A DNA stretch of 64,000 nt from Neisseria sp. (GCA_030538415.1 JAUNTY010000009.1:1-64000); one strand, 5' to 3'. Positions 18,288 through 27,242 are shown, counted from the stretch's first letter. Notes: a model not told the origin generated them from the letters alone. Numbers and translations: made by a program.

Positions 18288-19532
18288 ATGCCCGGCAAAC
18301 CAACCATTTTAGCTGTATGCCTCAGCAGCCTGTTGCTCGCCATGCCCGCCGTTGCCGCACCGGTATTGACCGCCAATACGGCAAGTGCAGTCAATACCCA
18401 GAATGCCAATTCATGGCTGGAAATCGACATACAGGCATTTGAAAACAACCTCCGCACCCTGCAAAACGAGTTGGCCGGGCAATCGAAAATCTGCGCTGTC
18501 ATGAAGGCCGATGCTTATGGCAACAGCATTGATTTGCTGATGCCCAGTGTGATTAAAGCAGGCATACCCTGCATCGGTATTGCCAGCAATGAAGAAGCGC
18601 GCGTGGTTCGCGCCCACGGCTATCAGGGAAAAGTGGTACGCGTGCGCACGGCTACCGATGAAGAAATCCGCAACGGCCTGCAATACGATATGGAAGAGCT
18701 GCTCGGCAATCCGTTGCAGGCGCAGCGGGTAAGCGACATTGCCCGTGCTGCCGGCAAGACCGTGCGCTTTCATCTGGCGCTAAATTCCGCCGGGATGAAC
18801 CGCAATGGTATTGATCTGGGCAACCGCGCCGACAAGCGCGCTGCGCTGCGCATGACGCGCCTGCCCAATCTGGAAATTGTCGGCATCATGACTCATTTTC
18901 CGGTGGAAGAGGAAGCAGACGTGCGCAAAGGGCTGGCGGCGTTCAATGAAGAAAGTGCCTGGCTGATAAAAGCGGCCGGGCTTGACCGCGACAAGATTAC
19001 CCTGCATACGGCCAATTCGTTTGCCACCCTGGCCGTGCCCGAAGCCAGGTTGGATATGGTGCGCCCGGGCGGCCTTTTGTATGGCGACAGCATCCCCGAG
19101 CGTACCGAATACCGGAAAACCTTTGCGTTCAAAAGCAAGGTAGCGAGTATAAATGCATACAAAAAAGGCTCTACCGTGGGCTACGACCGCACTTACACGC
19201 TTGCCCGCGATTCGCAGTTGGCCAACCTGCCGATAGGTTATTCGGACGGCTACCGGCGCGTGTTCACCAATAAAGGCCATGTGCTGATTCGCGGCCACAA
19301 AGTACCGGTTGTCGGAAAAACCTCGATGAACACCACCATGGTTGATGTAACCGATTATCCGGACATTGCAGCGGGTGACGAAGTGGTGTTGTTCGGCCAA
19401 CAAGGTCAGGCGGAAATCACGCAGGGCGAAATCGAAGACATCAACGGCGCCCTGCTGGCTGATCTTTACACTGTATGGGGCAATTCCAATCCCAAACTGG
19501 CCAAGCCGCAACCTGCCGTTTTGCAGGATTGA
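18288..19532 (+). CDS. bsr: Exported broad-spectrum amino acid racemase (Alr/Bsr family)
   Basis: PLP-dependent fold III racemase with a signal peptide (MPGKPTILAVCLSSLLLAMP, then AVAA-P), so periplasmic, unlike housekeeping Alr. The ATG chosen has AAGGAG upstream (414 residues). The PLP lysine is Lys73 in VMKADAYGNS, where Alr usually has KANAYGHG. The second catalytic residue is Tyr299 in TVGYDRTY. VRVRTATDEE (Arg118, Arg120) and HLALNSAGMNRNG (from 162) match the substrate-gate pattern I recall for BsrV-type racemases, which make non-canonical D-amino acids for cell-wall control. Substrate range cannot be read directly. Confidence 0.82.
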   Translation: MPGKPTILAVCLSSLLLAMPAVAAPVLTANTASAVNTQNANSWLEIDIQAFENNLRTLQNELAGQSKICAVMKADAYGNSIDLLMPSVIKAGIPCIGIASNEEARVVRAHGYQGKVVRVRTATDEEIRNGLQYDMEELLGNPLQAQRVSDIARAAGKTVRFHLALNSAGMNRNGIDLGNRADKRAALRMTRLPNLEIVGIMTHFPVEEEADVRKGLAAFNEESAWLIKAAGLDRDKITLHTANSFATLAVPEARLDMVRPGGLLYGDSIPERTEYRKTFAFKSKVASINAYKKGSTVGYDRTYTLARDSQLANLPIGYSDGYRRVFTNKGHVLIRGHKVPVVGKTSMNTTMVDVTDYPDIAAGDEVVLFGQQGQAEITQGEIEDINGALLADLYTVWGNSNPKLAKPQPAVLQD

Positions 19533-19552
19533 TACCGGTTTGATACACGAAA

Positions 19553-19583
19553 AGGCCGTCTGAAACCGGAATTCAGACGGCCT
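19553..19583 (+). terminator. DUS hairpin terminator after the racemase gene
   Basis: AGGCCGTCTGAAA and TTCAGACGGCCT around a short loop, followed by TTTT. Confidence 0.75.
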
Positions 19584-19588
19584 TTTCC

Positions 19589-19727
19589 TATAGTGGGAAA
19601 ACTTACTCTAATACAAGGCAGCAAGTCGCAGACAGTACAATATAGTGATTAAATTTTAGTCGTTTCAATTTAGATTGATACAAGGCAGTAAGCTGCCTTG
19701 TATCAAATATTAAATTTAACCACTATA
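19589..19727. mobile_element. Nested Correia-like elements
   Basis: Begins TATAGTGGGAAAACTTACTC. After about 50 bp a second TATAGTGATTAAATTT begins, which itself contains a TAGTCGTTTCAATTTAG segment of another subtype, and the block ends AATTTAACCACTATA. It looks like one copy interrupted by or recombined with others. Confidence 0.7.
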
Positions 19728-19800
19728 GCACGGAGTTGGCAGGCTTGATGCTTCAACACCTTGATCCAACCGTTCTCTTCCGGCTAAAGCAAACCTGACG

Positions 19801-20373
19801 TTAACGTAAACGCACGCCGCTTTCACCGTCAATAATCTGGCTCGGCATCTTGCGTTTGCCGATGCGCCCGCCGATTACCCATACATTGCGGCCAAACTGG
19901 CGCCGTACCTCACGCTCACTCTTGCACGGGCGCTTGCCCGCACGGTTACACGAGGTAGAAACCAGCGGCGTATCCAACACCGCACACAACCGGCGCGCAC
20001 CTGCATGGTCGGGTACCCTCACAGCCAGCTTGCTGCGGCGTTTGCCGCGCAACACAGGCAATAGTGTGCGGCGGGCGGGCAACAGAAAAGTTTTCGGAGC
20101 AGGCCATGTCTCGGTCAGCATGGCGGCGGTTGATCGCGACAATTTGCCCAGCAAGGGCTGCAATTGTGCCGTGTTGCAACCGATGACAATCATGCCTTTG
20201 TGTTGCGGACGTTTTTTCAGGTGCACAAGCTTGCCCAAAGCACGCGCATGCGCAGGCAGGCAGCCTATACCGTAGCAGGATTCAGTAGGGTAAGCCACCA
20301 AACCGCCATATTTCAGATGGTTTAGCAGGGGCAACCTTCGATCTGCGCCCATTATTCGGAAAAATCTGCTCAT
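19801..20373 (-). CDS. tsaC: Threonylcarbamoyl-AMP synthase TsaC (YrdC/Sua5 family)
   Basis: Makes threonylcarbamoyl-AMP for the t6A37 modification of ANN-decoding tRNAs. YrdC-domain features are clear: AYPTESCYGIGC near residue 27, the KKRPQHKGMIVI loop, KLAVRVPDH and STSCNRAGKRP. I place the start at the ATG at 20373 (190 residues). The frame is open 19 codons further, and an ATG 7 codons downstream is also possible, since no ribosome site is convincing. It is the single-domain TsaC form without a Sua5 extension. TrmO, which acts on t6A, is encoded 7 kb away. A DUS pair lies upstream (20391-20448). Confidence 0.9.
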   Translation of the reverse strand: MSRFFRIMGADRRLPLLNHLKYGGLVAYPTESCYGIGCLPAHARALGKLVHLKKRPQHKGMIVIGCNTAQLQPLLGKLSRSTAAMLTETWPAPKTFLLPARRTLLPVLRGKRRSKLAVRVPDHAGARRLCAVLDTPLVSTSCNRAGKRPCKSEREVRRQFGRNVWVIGGRIGKRKMPSQIIDGESGVRLR

Positions 20374-20594
20374 AAATAAGAAAATAAAGAGGCCGTCTGA
20401 AGCATCAAAATCCACACAATCTTCATTCACGCTTCAGACGGCATACTGTTTCATTTTATGGCCGAACCACAGGAATCTGTACCGGCCTAAAGCGAAATGG
20501 ATTGACTGAGACAGGCGCTGGCAGCCCGGTCAGTCCATCCTCTTTGAATCAATGCGCAGCCGACGCAATACAGGTTTGTGTTGCCCGAACATCA

Positions 20595-21866
20595 TCAACG
20601 GTTAATGGCTTTATCGGCAATATCCTTGCGATACTGCATGCCGTCGAAATGTATGGCTGCCAGCGCCTGATACGCCTTGGCTTTGGCTGCCGCCACATCA
20701 TTACCCAAACCCACCACGCACAACACGCGGCCGCCGTTGGTAAGGATTTCACCTTTATCATTACCCGCCGTACCGGCATGGAATACCTTGCCGGTTTGGT
20801 TGGCGGCATCCAGACCGCTGATGACATCGCCTTTGCGCGGCGTTTCCGGGTAGTTTGCAGCCGCCAACACCACGCCGACAGCGGTTTGCGGATCCCATTC
20901 GGCAATCGCGCTGTCCAGTCTGCCTTCGATGCCTGCTTCAACCAAATCCACCAAATCACTGTTGAGACGGCTCATAATCGGTTGGGTTTCCGGGTCGCCG
21001 AAGCGGCAGTTGAATTCAATGGTATAGGGTGCGCCTTCGGCATCAATCATCAAACCCGCATAGAGAAAACCGGTAAAATCGTGGCCTTCCGCTTTCATAC
21101 CGGCCACAGTAGGCAGGATAATCTCGTTCATGGCACGTTCGTACACAGCCGACGTGACTACCGGTGCCGGGCTGTATGCGCCCATGCCGCCGGTGTTGGG
21201 GCCTTGGTCATTATCCAGCAGGCGCTTGTGATCCTGGCTGGTGGCCATCGGCAATACGTTGTCACCGTCCACCATCACGATAAAGCTGGCTTCTTCACCC
21301 TGCAGAAAATCTTCAATCACCACCCGCGCACCGGCATCGCCCATTTTGTTGTCGAGCAGCATATCGTCGATGGCTGCGTGTGCTTCCTCCAAGGTCATCG
21401 CCACAATCACGCCTTTACCGGCAGCCAAGCCATCGGCCTTGATGACAATCGGTGCGCCTTTTTGCGTCACATAGGCGTGGGCTTCAGCCGCGTCGGCAAA
21501 GGTTTGGTATCCGGCGGTAGGAATTTTGTATTTCGCCATAAACGCCTTGGCAAAATCTTTCGAGCTTTCCAGTTGCGCCGCATAACGGCTGGGGCCGAAA
21601 ATTTTCAAACCGGCAGCGCGAAAATCATCCACCACACCTGCCGCCAGCGGCGCTTCCGGGCCCACTACGGTAAACGCTACATCTTCCTTACGGCAAAATT
21701 CAATCAAATCGGCATGCGCATTCAAGGCCACGTTTTGCAGCTTGGGTTCGGCAGCGGTGCCCGCATTGCCGGGCGCCACAAACACAGTGTCTACTTTAGG
21801 CGATTGTGCGAGTTTCCAGGCCAGCGCATGTTCGCGCCCGCCGTTGCCGATAACGAGTAATTTCAT
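20595..21866 (-). CDS. purD: Phosphoribosylamine-glycine ligase
   Basis: ATP-grasp ligase joining glycine to phosphoribosylamine in purine synthesis. The 423 residues begin MKLLVIGNGGREHALAWKL, the PurD N-domain signature. The ATP-grasp core has KADGLAAGKGVIVA near 142-155, GEEASFIVMVDG near 190 and EFNCRFGDPETQ near 284. Length is typical. The ATG is preceded by AAGGATACCAG. No purH or purN neighbours are present. The downstream gap to tsaC (about 220 bp) has no clear feature apart from the DUS pair. Confidence 0.96.
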   Translation of the reverse strand: MKLLVIGNGGREHALAWKLAQSPKVDTVFVAPGNAGTAAEPKLQNVALNAHADLIEFCRKEDVAFTVVGPEAPLAAGVVDDFRAAGLKIFGPSRYAAQLESSKDFAKAFMAKYKIPTAGYQTFADAAEAHAYVTQKGAPIVIKADGLAAGKGVIVAMTLEEAHAAIDDMLLDNKMGDAGARVVIEDFLQGEEASFIVMVDGDNVLPMATSQDHKRLLDNDQGPNTGGMGAYSPAPVVTSAVYERAMNEIILPTVAGMKAEGHDFTGFLYAGLMIDAEGAPYTIEFNCRFGDPETQPIMSRLNSDLVDLVEAGIEGRLDSAIAEWDPQTAVGVVLAAANYPETPRKGDVISGLDAANQTGKVFHAGTAGNDKGEILTNGGRVLCVVGLGNDVAAAKAKAYQALAAIHFDGMQYRKDIADKAINR

Positions 21867-21981
21867 CTGGTATCCTTGGAAAGATTGCTGTTTGCGAAAA
21901 AGGAATCAAGCTTTAAAATTATAGCCGATTTGGCGCATTGCAGCAGCCCGAAGAGACTTCTTTTTAACCTGGCGGAAAAAA

Positions 21982-22509
21982 ATGACAGATTTCGACCATC
22001 TTGCCGAAACATACGGCCCTCTGGCACCCGGCTGGGGCAATACCGGTAGCGGCCTCATGTTTATCGGCGATGCACCCGGCGCACGCGAATTGCTCACCGG
22101 CGAGCCTTTTTCAGGCGTCAGCGGGCGTTTTTTCGATGACTTGCTGGCCTCCATCAATCTGCCGCGCGATGAGATTTATTTGACCAACGTCGTCAAATTC
22201 CGTCCGGAAAAGCGCGATCCCAACAAACAGGAAATCGCCGCTTTCCGGCCGCTGCTGATGCAGGAATTGCACGGTATCCGCCCCAAGCTGGTGGTTACTT
22301 TGGGACGCATCAGCCTGAATTGCTTTTTGCCGCTGATGAAAATCAGCGATATCCACGGCCAGGATTTCAAAATCGAGCAAAACGGCATGTCGTTTACCCT
22401 GATGCCGCTTTACCACCCTGCCGCCGCCATGCACAACGGCCAAATGCGGCCAATGCTGAAAAACGATTTTCTGAAACTGGGTGAAGTATGGCAGCGCTTG
22501 CAGAGCTGA
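21982..22509 (+). CDS. Family-4-like uracil-DNA glycosylase lacking the Fe-S cysteines
   Basis: Predicted to remove uracil from DNA. The 175 residues have motif I as GDAPG (29-33), the TNVVKFRP segment (68-75) and motif II HPAAAMHNG (145-153), the family-4 pattern. The four cysteines that normally hold the [4Fe-4S] cluster are absent: there is no N-terminal CxxC, and the positions corresponding to KCRP and the later Cys are Phe73 and Phe88. Cys114 is the only cysteine. The start ATG has a weak GGCGG site. It is divergent from purD. A family-5 or UdgX assignment fits less well. Confidence 0.78.
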   Translation: MTDFDHLAETYGPLAPGWGNTGSGLMFIGDAPGARELLTGEPFSGVSGRFFDDLLASINLPRDEIYLTNVVKFRPEKRDPNKQEIAAFRPLLMQELHGIRPKLVVTLGRISLNCFLPLMKISDIHGQDFKIEQNGMSFTLMPLYHPAAAMHNGQMRPMLKNDFLKLGEVWQRLQS

Positions 22510-22522
22510 TTTTTATCCGAAA

Positions 22523-22626
22523 TATAGTCGTTTCGTTAGTTTGATACAACGTTGCTGCGCCTAACCGTACTATCTGTACTGTCTGCGGCTTGCTGCCTTG
22601 TCTCAATCTAAATTGAAACAACTATA
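22523..22626. mobile_element. Correia-like element after the glycosylase gene
   Basis: TATAGTCGTTTCGTTAGTTT at the left and TTGAAACAACTATA at the right. It shares its last TATA with the element that follows. Confidence 0.85.
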
Positions 22627-22717
22627 GTTTCTGCTACGGCGTTGGCTCGCCTTGCCGTACTGTCTGTACTGTCTGCGGCTCGCCGCCTTGTATCAGAAGC
22701 TCATTTCTCCGACTATA
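22623..22717. mobile_element. Truncated Correia-like element
   Basis: Begins TATAGTTTCTGCTACGGCG, lacking the usual left arm, and ends TCATTTCTCCGACTATA. With the previous element and a DUS hairpin it fills 22510-22814. Confidence 0.8.
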
Positions 22718-22778
22718 GGCTATAGTGGGGTTGGCAAACTTGCATCAGCGTCAGTTTTCACCATAGGCCTCCAAGCAA

Positions 22779-22808
22779 AGGCCGTCTGAAAACCCCTTTC
22801 AGACGGCC
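22779..22808. terminator. DUS hairpin between glycosylase and yigZ genes
   Basis: AGGCCGTCTGAAA and TTTCAGACGGCCT around a four-base loop, between convergent genes. Confidence 0.7.
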
Positions 22809-22814
22809 TTTGCC

Positions 22815-23435
22815 TTATCCGGATTGTGTTCCGGTTTCCGTATCCACTTCAATCACCCGGGTTTGCCGCCAGGCTGCTACGCAGGCATCGAGGTTTGCCA
22901 GTGGAATGCTCACGCACAGGCGGCAATCCAATTGCAAATCCTGGCTGACGATTTCTGCCTGATGCTGTTTGGCAATGCGGATGGCATCATTCAGATGCGG
23001 GTATTCGCAACGCAGGAAAACGGTTTGCTCCACATTTTTTTCCAGCACCTGAGCCTGTGCCAAAGCTGCGGCTGTTGCGTTTTTATAAGCGTTAATCAAT
23101 CCGGGCACGCCGAGCAGGGTGCCGCCGAAATAACGCACCACCACCACCAAAACGTCGGTAAACTCGGCCGAGTCAATCTGCCCCAATATCGGCCGGCCTG
23201 CGCTGCCCGAAGGCTCTCCGTCATCATTTGCCCGAAATTGCATACCATCGGTGCCGACACGGTAGGCATAACACCAATGCCGCGCTTTATAGTGTGCTTC
23301 ACGTAAAGCATTTACACGGGCTTTGACTTCTTCCGTCGTTCGTATCGGATAAGCAAAGGCGATAAAGCGGCTGCCTTTGTCTTTAAACTCAGCCTCGGTT
23401 GGCGCAGCAATGGTTTGATAAGTAGTAACAGCCAT
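22815..23435 (-). CDS. yigZ: IMPACT/YigZ family protein
   Basis: Member of the YigZ/UPF0029 family. Its biochemical role is not firmly established; the eukaryotic relative IMPACT regulates Gcn2. The start at MAVTTYQTIAAPTEAEFKDK gives 206 residues. The frame runs far upstream through a Correia element and is not credible there. Signatures are GSRFIAFAYP near 21, RANDDGEPSGSAGRPIL near 68 and VVRYFGGTLLGVPGLI near 99-114. The C-terminal UPF0029 ferredoxin-like domain follows. A Correia element and a DUS pair lie directly upstream of the start and may carry its promoter. Confidence 0.88.
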   Translation of the reverse strand: MAVTTYQTIAAPTEAEFKDKGSRFIAFAYPIRTTEEVKARVNALREAHYKARHWCYAYRVGTDGMQFRANDDGEPSGSAGRPILGQIDSAEFTDVLVVVVRYFGGTLLGVPGLINAYKNATAAALAQAQVLEKNVEQTVFLRCEYPHLNDAIRIAKQHQAEIVSQDLQLDCRLCVSIPLANLDACVAAWRQTRVIEVDTETGTQSG

Positions 23436-23487
23436 AAAGCGGAATTCCGTTTTCAGACGGCCTGCAAATAAACAGGCCGTCTGAAAA

Positions 23488-23595
23488 TATAGTCGGAGAA
23501 ATGAGATTCTAATACAAGGCGGCGAGCCGCAGACAGTACAGATAGTACGACAAGGCGAGACAACGCCGTAGCAGAAATTCATTTCTTCGACTATA
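23488..23595. mobile_element. Correia-like element upstream of yigZ
   Basis: TATAGTCGGAGAAATGAG to TTCATTTCTTCGACTATA, 108 bp with a complete core. Confidence 0.88.
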
Positions 23596-23680
23596 CAAAT
23601 AAACTTTATCCGGTTACCGTTATTCACAAGCCGGATAAAGTTTATACACAATGATGCGAATTTGATGCCAAAACACTAAC

Positions 23681-23710
23681 GGCAAGAGGTTTCACGTGAA
23701 ACCTCTTGCC
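23681..23710. promoter_or_regulatory. parS-like site in a perfect 30-bp palindrome
   Basis: GGTTTCACGTGAAACC (23688-23703) contains the parS core GTTTCACGTGAAAC and differs from the canonical parS 16-mer only at the outermost base pair. The symmetry extends to 30 bp (GGCAAGAG... / ...CTCTTGCC), so it may also act as the terminator of the etf operon. Confidence 0.75.
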
Positions 23711-23719
23711 GCTTCCAAA

Positions 23720-24658
23720 TCAGCGGTTTTTCAATGCTTCGGTCAATGCCGGCACAACTTCAAACAAATCGGCCACCAAACCGTAATCAGCCACATTGAA
23801 AATCGCAGCGTCCGCATCTTTATTGATGGCCACCACCACTTTGCTGTCCTGCATACCGGCGGTGTGCTGGATAGCGCCGGAAATACCGACGGCAATATAT
23901 AATTCAGGCGCTACTACTTTACCGGTCTGGCCGACCTGAATATCGTTCGGCGCATATTCGGCATCCACGGCGGCACGCGAAGCGCCGATTGCCGCGCCCA
24001 ACACATCAGCCAAAGGCGTCAACACGGCATCAAATTGCGCAGCACTGCCCAAGGCGCGGCCACCGGACACCACCACTTTGGCTTGGGTCAGCTCCGGACG
24101 ATCCGATTGGGTCAGCTCACGTCGGACAAAACGGCTCAAATCCTGTTGCGGCGCGACCTCCACCGTTTCGACCACCGCATTGCCGCCTTCGGCTGCGGCT
24201 GCGGCAAAAGCAGTGGCACGGAAAGTCAGCACCACTTTGCCGCCATCGCTGGCCACGGTTTCAAACGCATTACCGGCATAAATCGGGCGTACAAAGGTTT
24301 GCGCATCCACCACTTCGGTCAAATCCGAAACTTGCGGCGCATCCAGCAGTGCGGCCACGCGCGGCAGCAGGTTTTTACCGAAAGCGGTGGCCGTTGCGCC
24401 GATATGGCTGTAGTTTTCGGCCAGTTTCACCACCAGCGGCGCCAGCTCTTCCGCCAGACCTTCGGCGTAATAGGGGGCATCAGCCAACAATACTTTCGCC
24501 ACACCACTTACTTGTTTGGCCTGCTCAGCAGCAGCAGAAGCACCGCTACCCGCCACCAATACATCTACATCGCCCAGCTTGGCCGCCGCGCTCACCGCAT
24601 GCAGGGTAGCCGCATTCAATTGTTGGTTATTATGTTCTGCAATAATCAATACGCTCAT
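23720..24658 (-). CDS. etfA: Electron transfer flavoprotein alpha subunit
   Basis: FAD-binding subunit of ETF, which passes electrons from acyl-CoA and similar dehydrogenases to ETF-quinone oxidoreductase. The ATG at 24658 with GAGGGAG upstream gives 312 residues. The C-terminal FAD domain is clear: [16 protein letters not shown] near 197, [20 protein letters not shown] near 233 and [16 protein letters not shown] near 261. It lies 11 bp downstream of etfB. The parS-like palindrome follows its stop by 10 bp. Confidence 0.95.
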   Translation of the reverse strand: MSVLIIAEHNNQQLNAATLHAVSAAAKLGDVDVLVAGSGASAAAEQAKQVSGVAKVLLADAPYYAEGLAEELAPLVVKLAENYSHIGATATAFGKNLLPRVAALLDAPQVSDLTEVVDAQTFVRPIYAGNAFETVASDGGKVVLTFRATAFAAAAAEGGNAVVETVEVAPQQDLSRFVRRELTQSDRPELTQAKVVVSGGRALGSAAQFDAVLTPLADVLGAAIGASRAAVDAEYAPNDIQVGQTGKVVAPELYIAVGISGAIQHTAGMQDSKVVVAINKDADAAIFNVADYGLVADLFEVVPALTEALKNR

Positions 24659-24669
24659 CTCATACTCCC

Positions 24670-25416
24670 TCAAATCACTTGCGCCTGGCTCAATTTTTCA
24701 ATCAGCTCGGCAACGCTGCCCACCTTCACGCCGGCCTGACGCGCTTTGGGTTCGGCCATTTTCACGGTTTTCAGACGCGGCGAGATGTCAACGCCCAAAT
24801 CGGCAGGCGTGGTTTTTTCCAGCGGCTTTTTCTTGGCAGCCATGATGTTCGGCAGCTTCACAAAGCGCGGCTCGTTCAGACGCAAATCGGCGCTGATGAC
24901 GGCCGGCAGCTTCAACGCCACGGTTTCTTCGCCGCCATCAATTTCGCGGGTAACCAGCGCTTCGGCATCACCCAATTCGACTTTGGAAGCAAACATGCCT
25001 TGCGGCGCATTCAACAGCGCCGCCAGCATTTGTGCGGTTTGGTTGGCATCATCGTCAATCGCCTGCTTGCCCAACAGCAGCAAATCGGGTTGCTCTTTGC
25101 CTGCCACTGCTTTCAGTAGCTTGGCCACCGCCAGCGGCTCCAGTTTGGCATCGGTTTCCACATGAACGGCGCGGTCGGCACCCATGGCCAAAGCCGTGCG
25201 CAAGGTTTCCTCGCATTTTTTCTCGCCCAGCGACACGGCAACGATTTCGCTGATTTTGCCTGCCTCTTTCAAACGCACCGCTTCTTCAACGGCGATTTCG
25301 TCAAACGGGTTCATCGACATTTTCACATTGCCGATATCCACATCCGAACCATCGGCTTTCACACGGACTTTTACGTTATAGTCCACCACACGTTTTACGG
25401 CGACCAGCGCTTTCAT
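24670..25416 (-). CDS. etfB: Electron transfer flavoprotein beta subunit
   Basis: AMP-binding subunit of ETF. The start is the ATG after TTCAAGGAGAACCC, giving 248 residues. Family signatures are [19 protein letters not shown] at the N-terminus, [19 protein letters not shown] near 34 and [19 protein letters not shown] near 117. The etfB-etfA order is usual. The C-terminal tail ([18 protein letters not shown]) is the recognition-loop extension that anchors to EtfA. No acyl-CoA dehydrogenase is nearby. Confidence 0.95.
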   Translation of the reverse strand: MKALVAVKRVVDYNVKVRVKADGSDVDIGNVKMSMNPFDEIAVEEAVRLKEAGKISEIVAVSLGEKKCEETLRTALAMGADRAVHVETDAKLEPLAVAKLLKAVAGKEQPDLLLLGKQAIDDDANQTAQMLAALLNAPQGMFASKVELGDAEALVTREIDGGEETVALKLPAVISADLRLNEPRFVKLPNIMAAKKKPLEKTTPADLGVDISPRLKTVKMAEPKARQAGVKVGSVAELIEKLSQAQVI

Positions 25417-25586
25417 GGGTTCTCCTTGAAGCCGGATAGCGTTCCGGCTGAAATAATCAATCGTTTTGCTGCATCTTTTATAAAACAGGCTCGCAAACCT
25501 GTTTGACAAAAGCCGCAGTTTTCAAGCAATGGTTTGAATTATACCCGATAAAACCGATGCTTCCGGCAACCTTTACGGATTTTGAT

Positions 25587-26561
25587 TCAGACGGCCTGCC
25601 GCTTGGCCGCGATGCATTCGAGCAAAACCTGATACACTATTTCAGCAGCCGGTATCTTGCCCGCATTGCCCAGATTTTGCGCCCAGGCCGAAACCTGCAC
25701 GCCGGTTTTGGCCGGGTCGGTATCGGTGTAAATCCCCACCACCGGCGTATCCAATGCATTGGCCAGATGCAGCAAACCGGTATCCACCCCGGCCACACCC
25801 TCGGCATGCTTGAGCAGCCAGGCCGCCTGCAACAGATTCATCTTTTCACACACCCGCGCAAACGGCAATTCCTCAGCAATACGCTCCGCCCGCGCTTTCT
25901 CGGCTTCATTGCCCCACGGCAGATAAACCGGCGCGCCGCTATGCTCATTCAGCCGCCGCAGCAAATCCAACCAATGCGGCTGCGGCCACAATTTGCTGTC
26001 GCGACTGGTGGCATGCAGCGCCACATAATATTGCGGCGGCAAACCGTTCAGACGGCCTGCCTCAGGCACCACCAAACCGAAGTGTTGTTCAGACGGCATC
26101 CGGTAGCCGAATGCCTGCGCAAACAGAGCACGGTTGCGCCATACCGCACTTTTTCCTTTGGGCACGGGATAGGTTTTATTGTAAAACAACGCCGCCCAAC
26201 GTTCGCGCGCGCTGTAAAAATCCAGCCCGTGTATCGGCGCATTGGCGGCTTTGGCAAACAGGGCGCTTTTCAGCAAACCCTGGCTGTCCAACACATTGTC
26301 AAAACGGTTGCGCAGCAGCGATTGTTTCAGGCCGTTGATTTCACGCCAGGTTTCGGCCTGCGTCAATTGTTTGCGCCATTGCCGCCATTTCATCACGTGA
26401 ACCTGCTTCACAAACGGGTGCAGCCGCGCAATATCGGCAAAACCCACTTCACACAGCCAATGCAGCTCCACCTCCGGGCGCATGCGTGCCAAATCGTCAA
26501 TGGCGGGCAAAGTATGAATCAAGTCGCCCATACTGGAAAGACGCACAAGCAGGGTTTTCAT
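25587..26561 (-). CDS. waaC: Lipopolysaccharide heptosyltransferase I
   Basis: Adds the first L,D-heptose to Kdo2-lipid A on the cytoplasmic face. The 324-residue GT9 protein begins MKTLLVRLSSMGDLIHTLPA, the WaaC N-terminus, and carries SQGLLKSAL near 104, LHATSRDSKLWP near 192 and GVDTGLLHLANALDTPVVGIYTDTDP near 261-286. WaaF proteins differ at the N-terminus. DUS cores occur inside the gene near 26049 and 26088 and at its 3' end. It has the same orientation as etfBA, and a parS site stands 22 bp upstream of the start. Confidence 0.93.
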   Translation of the reverse strand: MKTLLVRLSSMGDLIHTLPAIDDLARMRPEVELHWLCEVGFADIARLHPFVKQVHVMKWRQWRKQLTQAETWREINGLKQSLLRNRFDNVLDSQGLLKSALFAKAANAPIHGLDFYSARERWAALFYNKTYPVPKGKSAVWRNRALFAQAFGYRMPSEQHFGLVVPEAGRLNGLPPQYYVALHATSRDSKLWPQPHWLDLLRRLNEHSGAPVYLPWGNEAEKARAERIAEELPFARVCEKMNLLQAAWLLKHAEGVAGVDTGLLHLANALDTPVVGIYTDTDPAKTGVQVSAWAQNLGNAGKIPAAEIVYQVLLECIAAKRQAV

Positions 26562-26582
26562 CGGCTGCTCCGTGAGGATTGA

Positions 26583-26598
26583 TGTTTCACGTGAAACA
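26583..26598. promoter_or_regulatory. parS centromere-like site
   Basis: TGTTTCACGTGAAACA, a perfect 16-bp palindrome identical to the canonical ParB-binding parS sequence. It lies in the 45-bp gap between waaC and the nicotinamidase gene. Confidence 0.88.
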
Positions 26599-26606
26599 TT
26601 TATAAA

Positions 26607-27242
26607 CTATTGATTCTTAATATAATCAGCAATGGCCGCTGCATTTTCCAACACGATTGCGCCTGCGTCCATCATGTCGTTCCACGCCGTTTCCACCGTA
26701 TCCGGCGCAATGCCGCGACAGGCCGCCGCGTTCACCAGCACCTGCCAGTCGCCGCCTTTCAGCAGCTGCAGCACCGTGGTTTTCACACAATAATCGGTGG
26801 CCAAGCCACCCACAATCAGGATTTTGGCATTTTTACTGCGCAGCCATTCCAACAGGCCGGTGCTGAGCTTTTCTTCGATATCGTGAAAACAGGCACCGTA
26901 GGGGTGAAACTCAGGATCCACCCCTTTCCAGATGCAGTAGTCATATTCTTTCGCATCCGGCAAGCCATCAAGCAATTCGAAACCCTTGCTGCCCACCATC
27001 GCATGCGATACCCAGGTTACATCCGCATTCGGCAAACCCGTCGGCTGCAACATCTGCTCCGGTTTTTCCACCAGCCACTTGGCCGCCGGGTTGTGGGCAT
27101 CTTTGCTCATGACCCGCAAATCCGCCACCGCCGCCTGCGCGTTCAGCTCCGCCGCAATGGTATCGCCTTCTTCAACCGGCAATTCGTCGGGACACAAAGG
27201 CGTAAAGGTTTTTTGGGCATCTACATCAATCGACACAATCAT
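26607..27242 (-). CDS. pncA: Nicotinamidase / isochorismatase-family amidohydrolase
   Basis: Cysteine hydrolase expected to deamidate nicotinamide to nicotinate in NAD salvage. The 211 residues contain the triad Asp8 (VDAQKTF), Lys106 (CIWKGVDP) and Cys152 (GLATDYCVKTTV), plus the cis-peptide-type GGLATD. The protein is slightly diverged from classical PncA: the metal-site DxHxxH pattern is not obvious, and only DAHNPAAKW near 48 resembles it. Nicotinamidase is therefore the likely but not certain substrate call. The ATG has AAAGGAAACACACCC upstream. Confidence 0.75.
   Translation of the reverse strand: MIVSIDVDAQKTFTPLCPDELPVEEGDTIAAELNAQAAVADLRVMSKDAHNPAAKWLVEKPEQMLQPTGLPNADVTWVSHAMVGSKGFELLDGLPDAKEYDYCIWKGVDPEFHPYGACFHDIEEKLSTGLLEWLRSKNAKILIVGGLATDYCVKTTVLQLLKGGDWQVLVNAAACRGIAPDTVETAWNDMMDAGAIVLENAAAIADYIKNQ

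Noticed and set aside
23436..23651. N-terminal extension of yigZ through the Correia element
   Set aside because: The extra 72 residues translate a repeat also found in intergenic DNA elsewhere; the family protein begins at MAVTTYQTIA.
26391..26402. Third parS site inside waaC (CATCACGTGAAC)
   Set aside because: Only the central CACGTGAA is shared; the left arm does not match.
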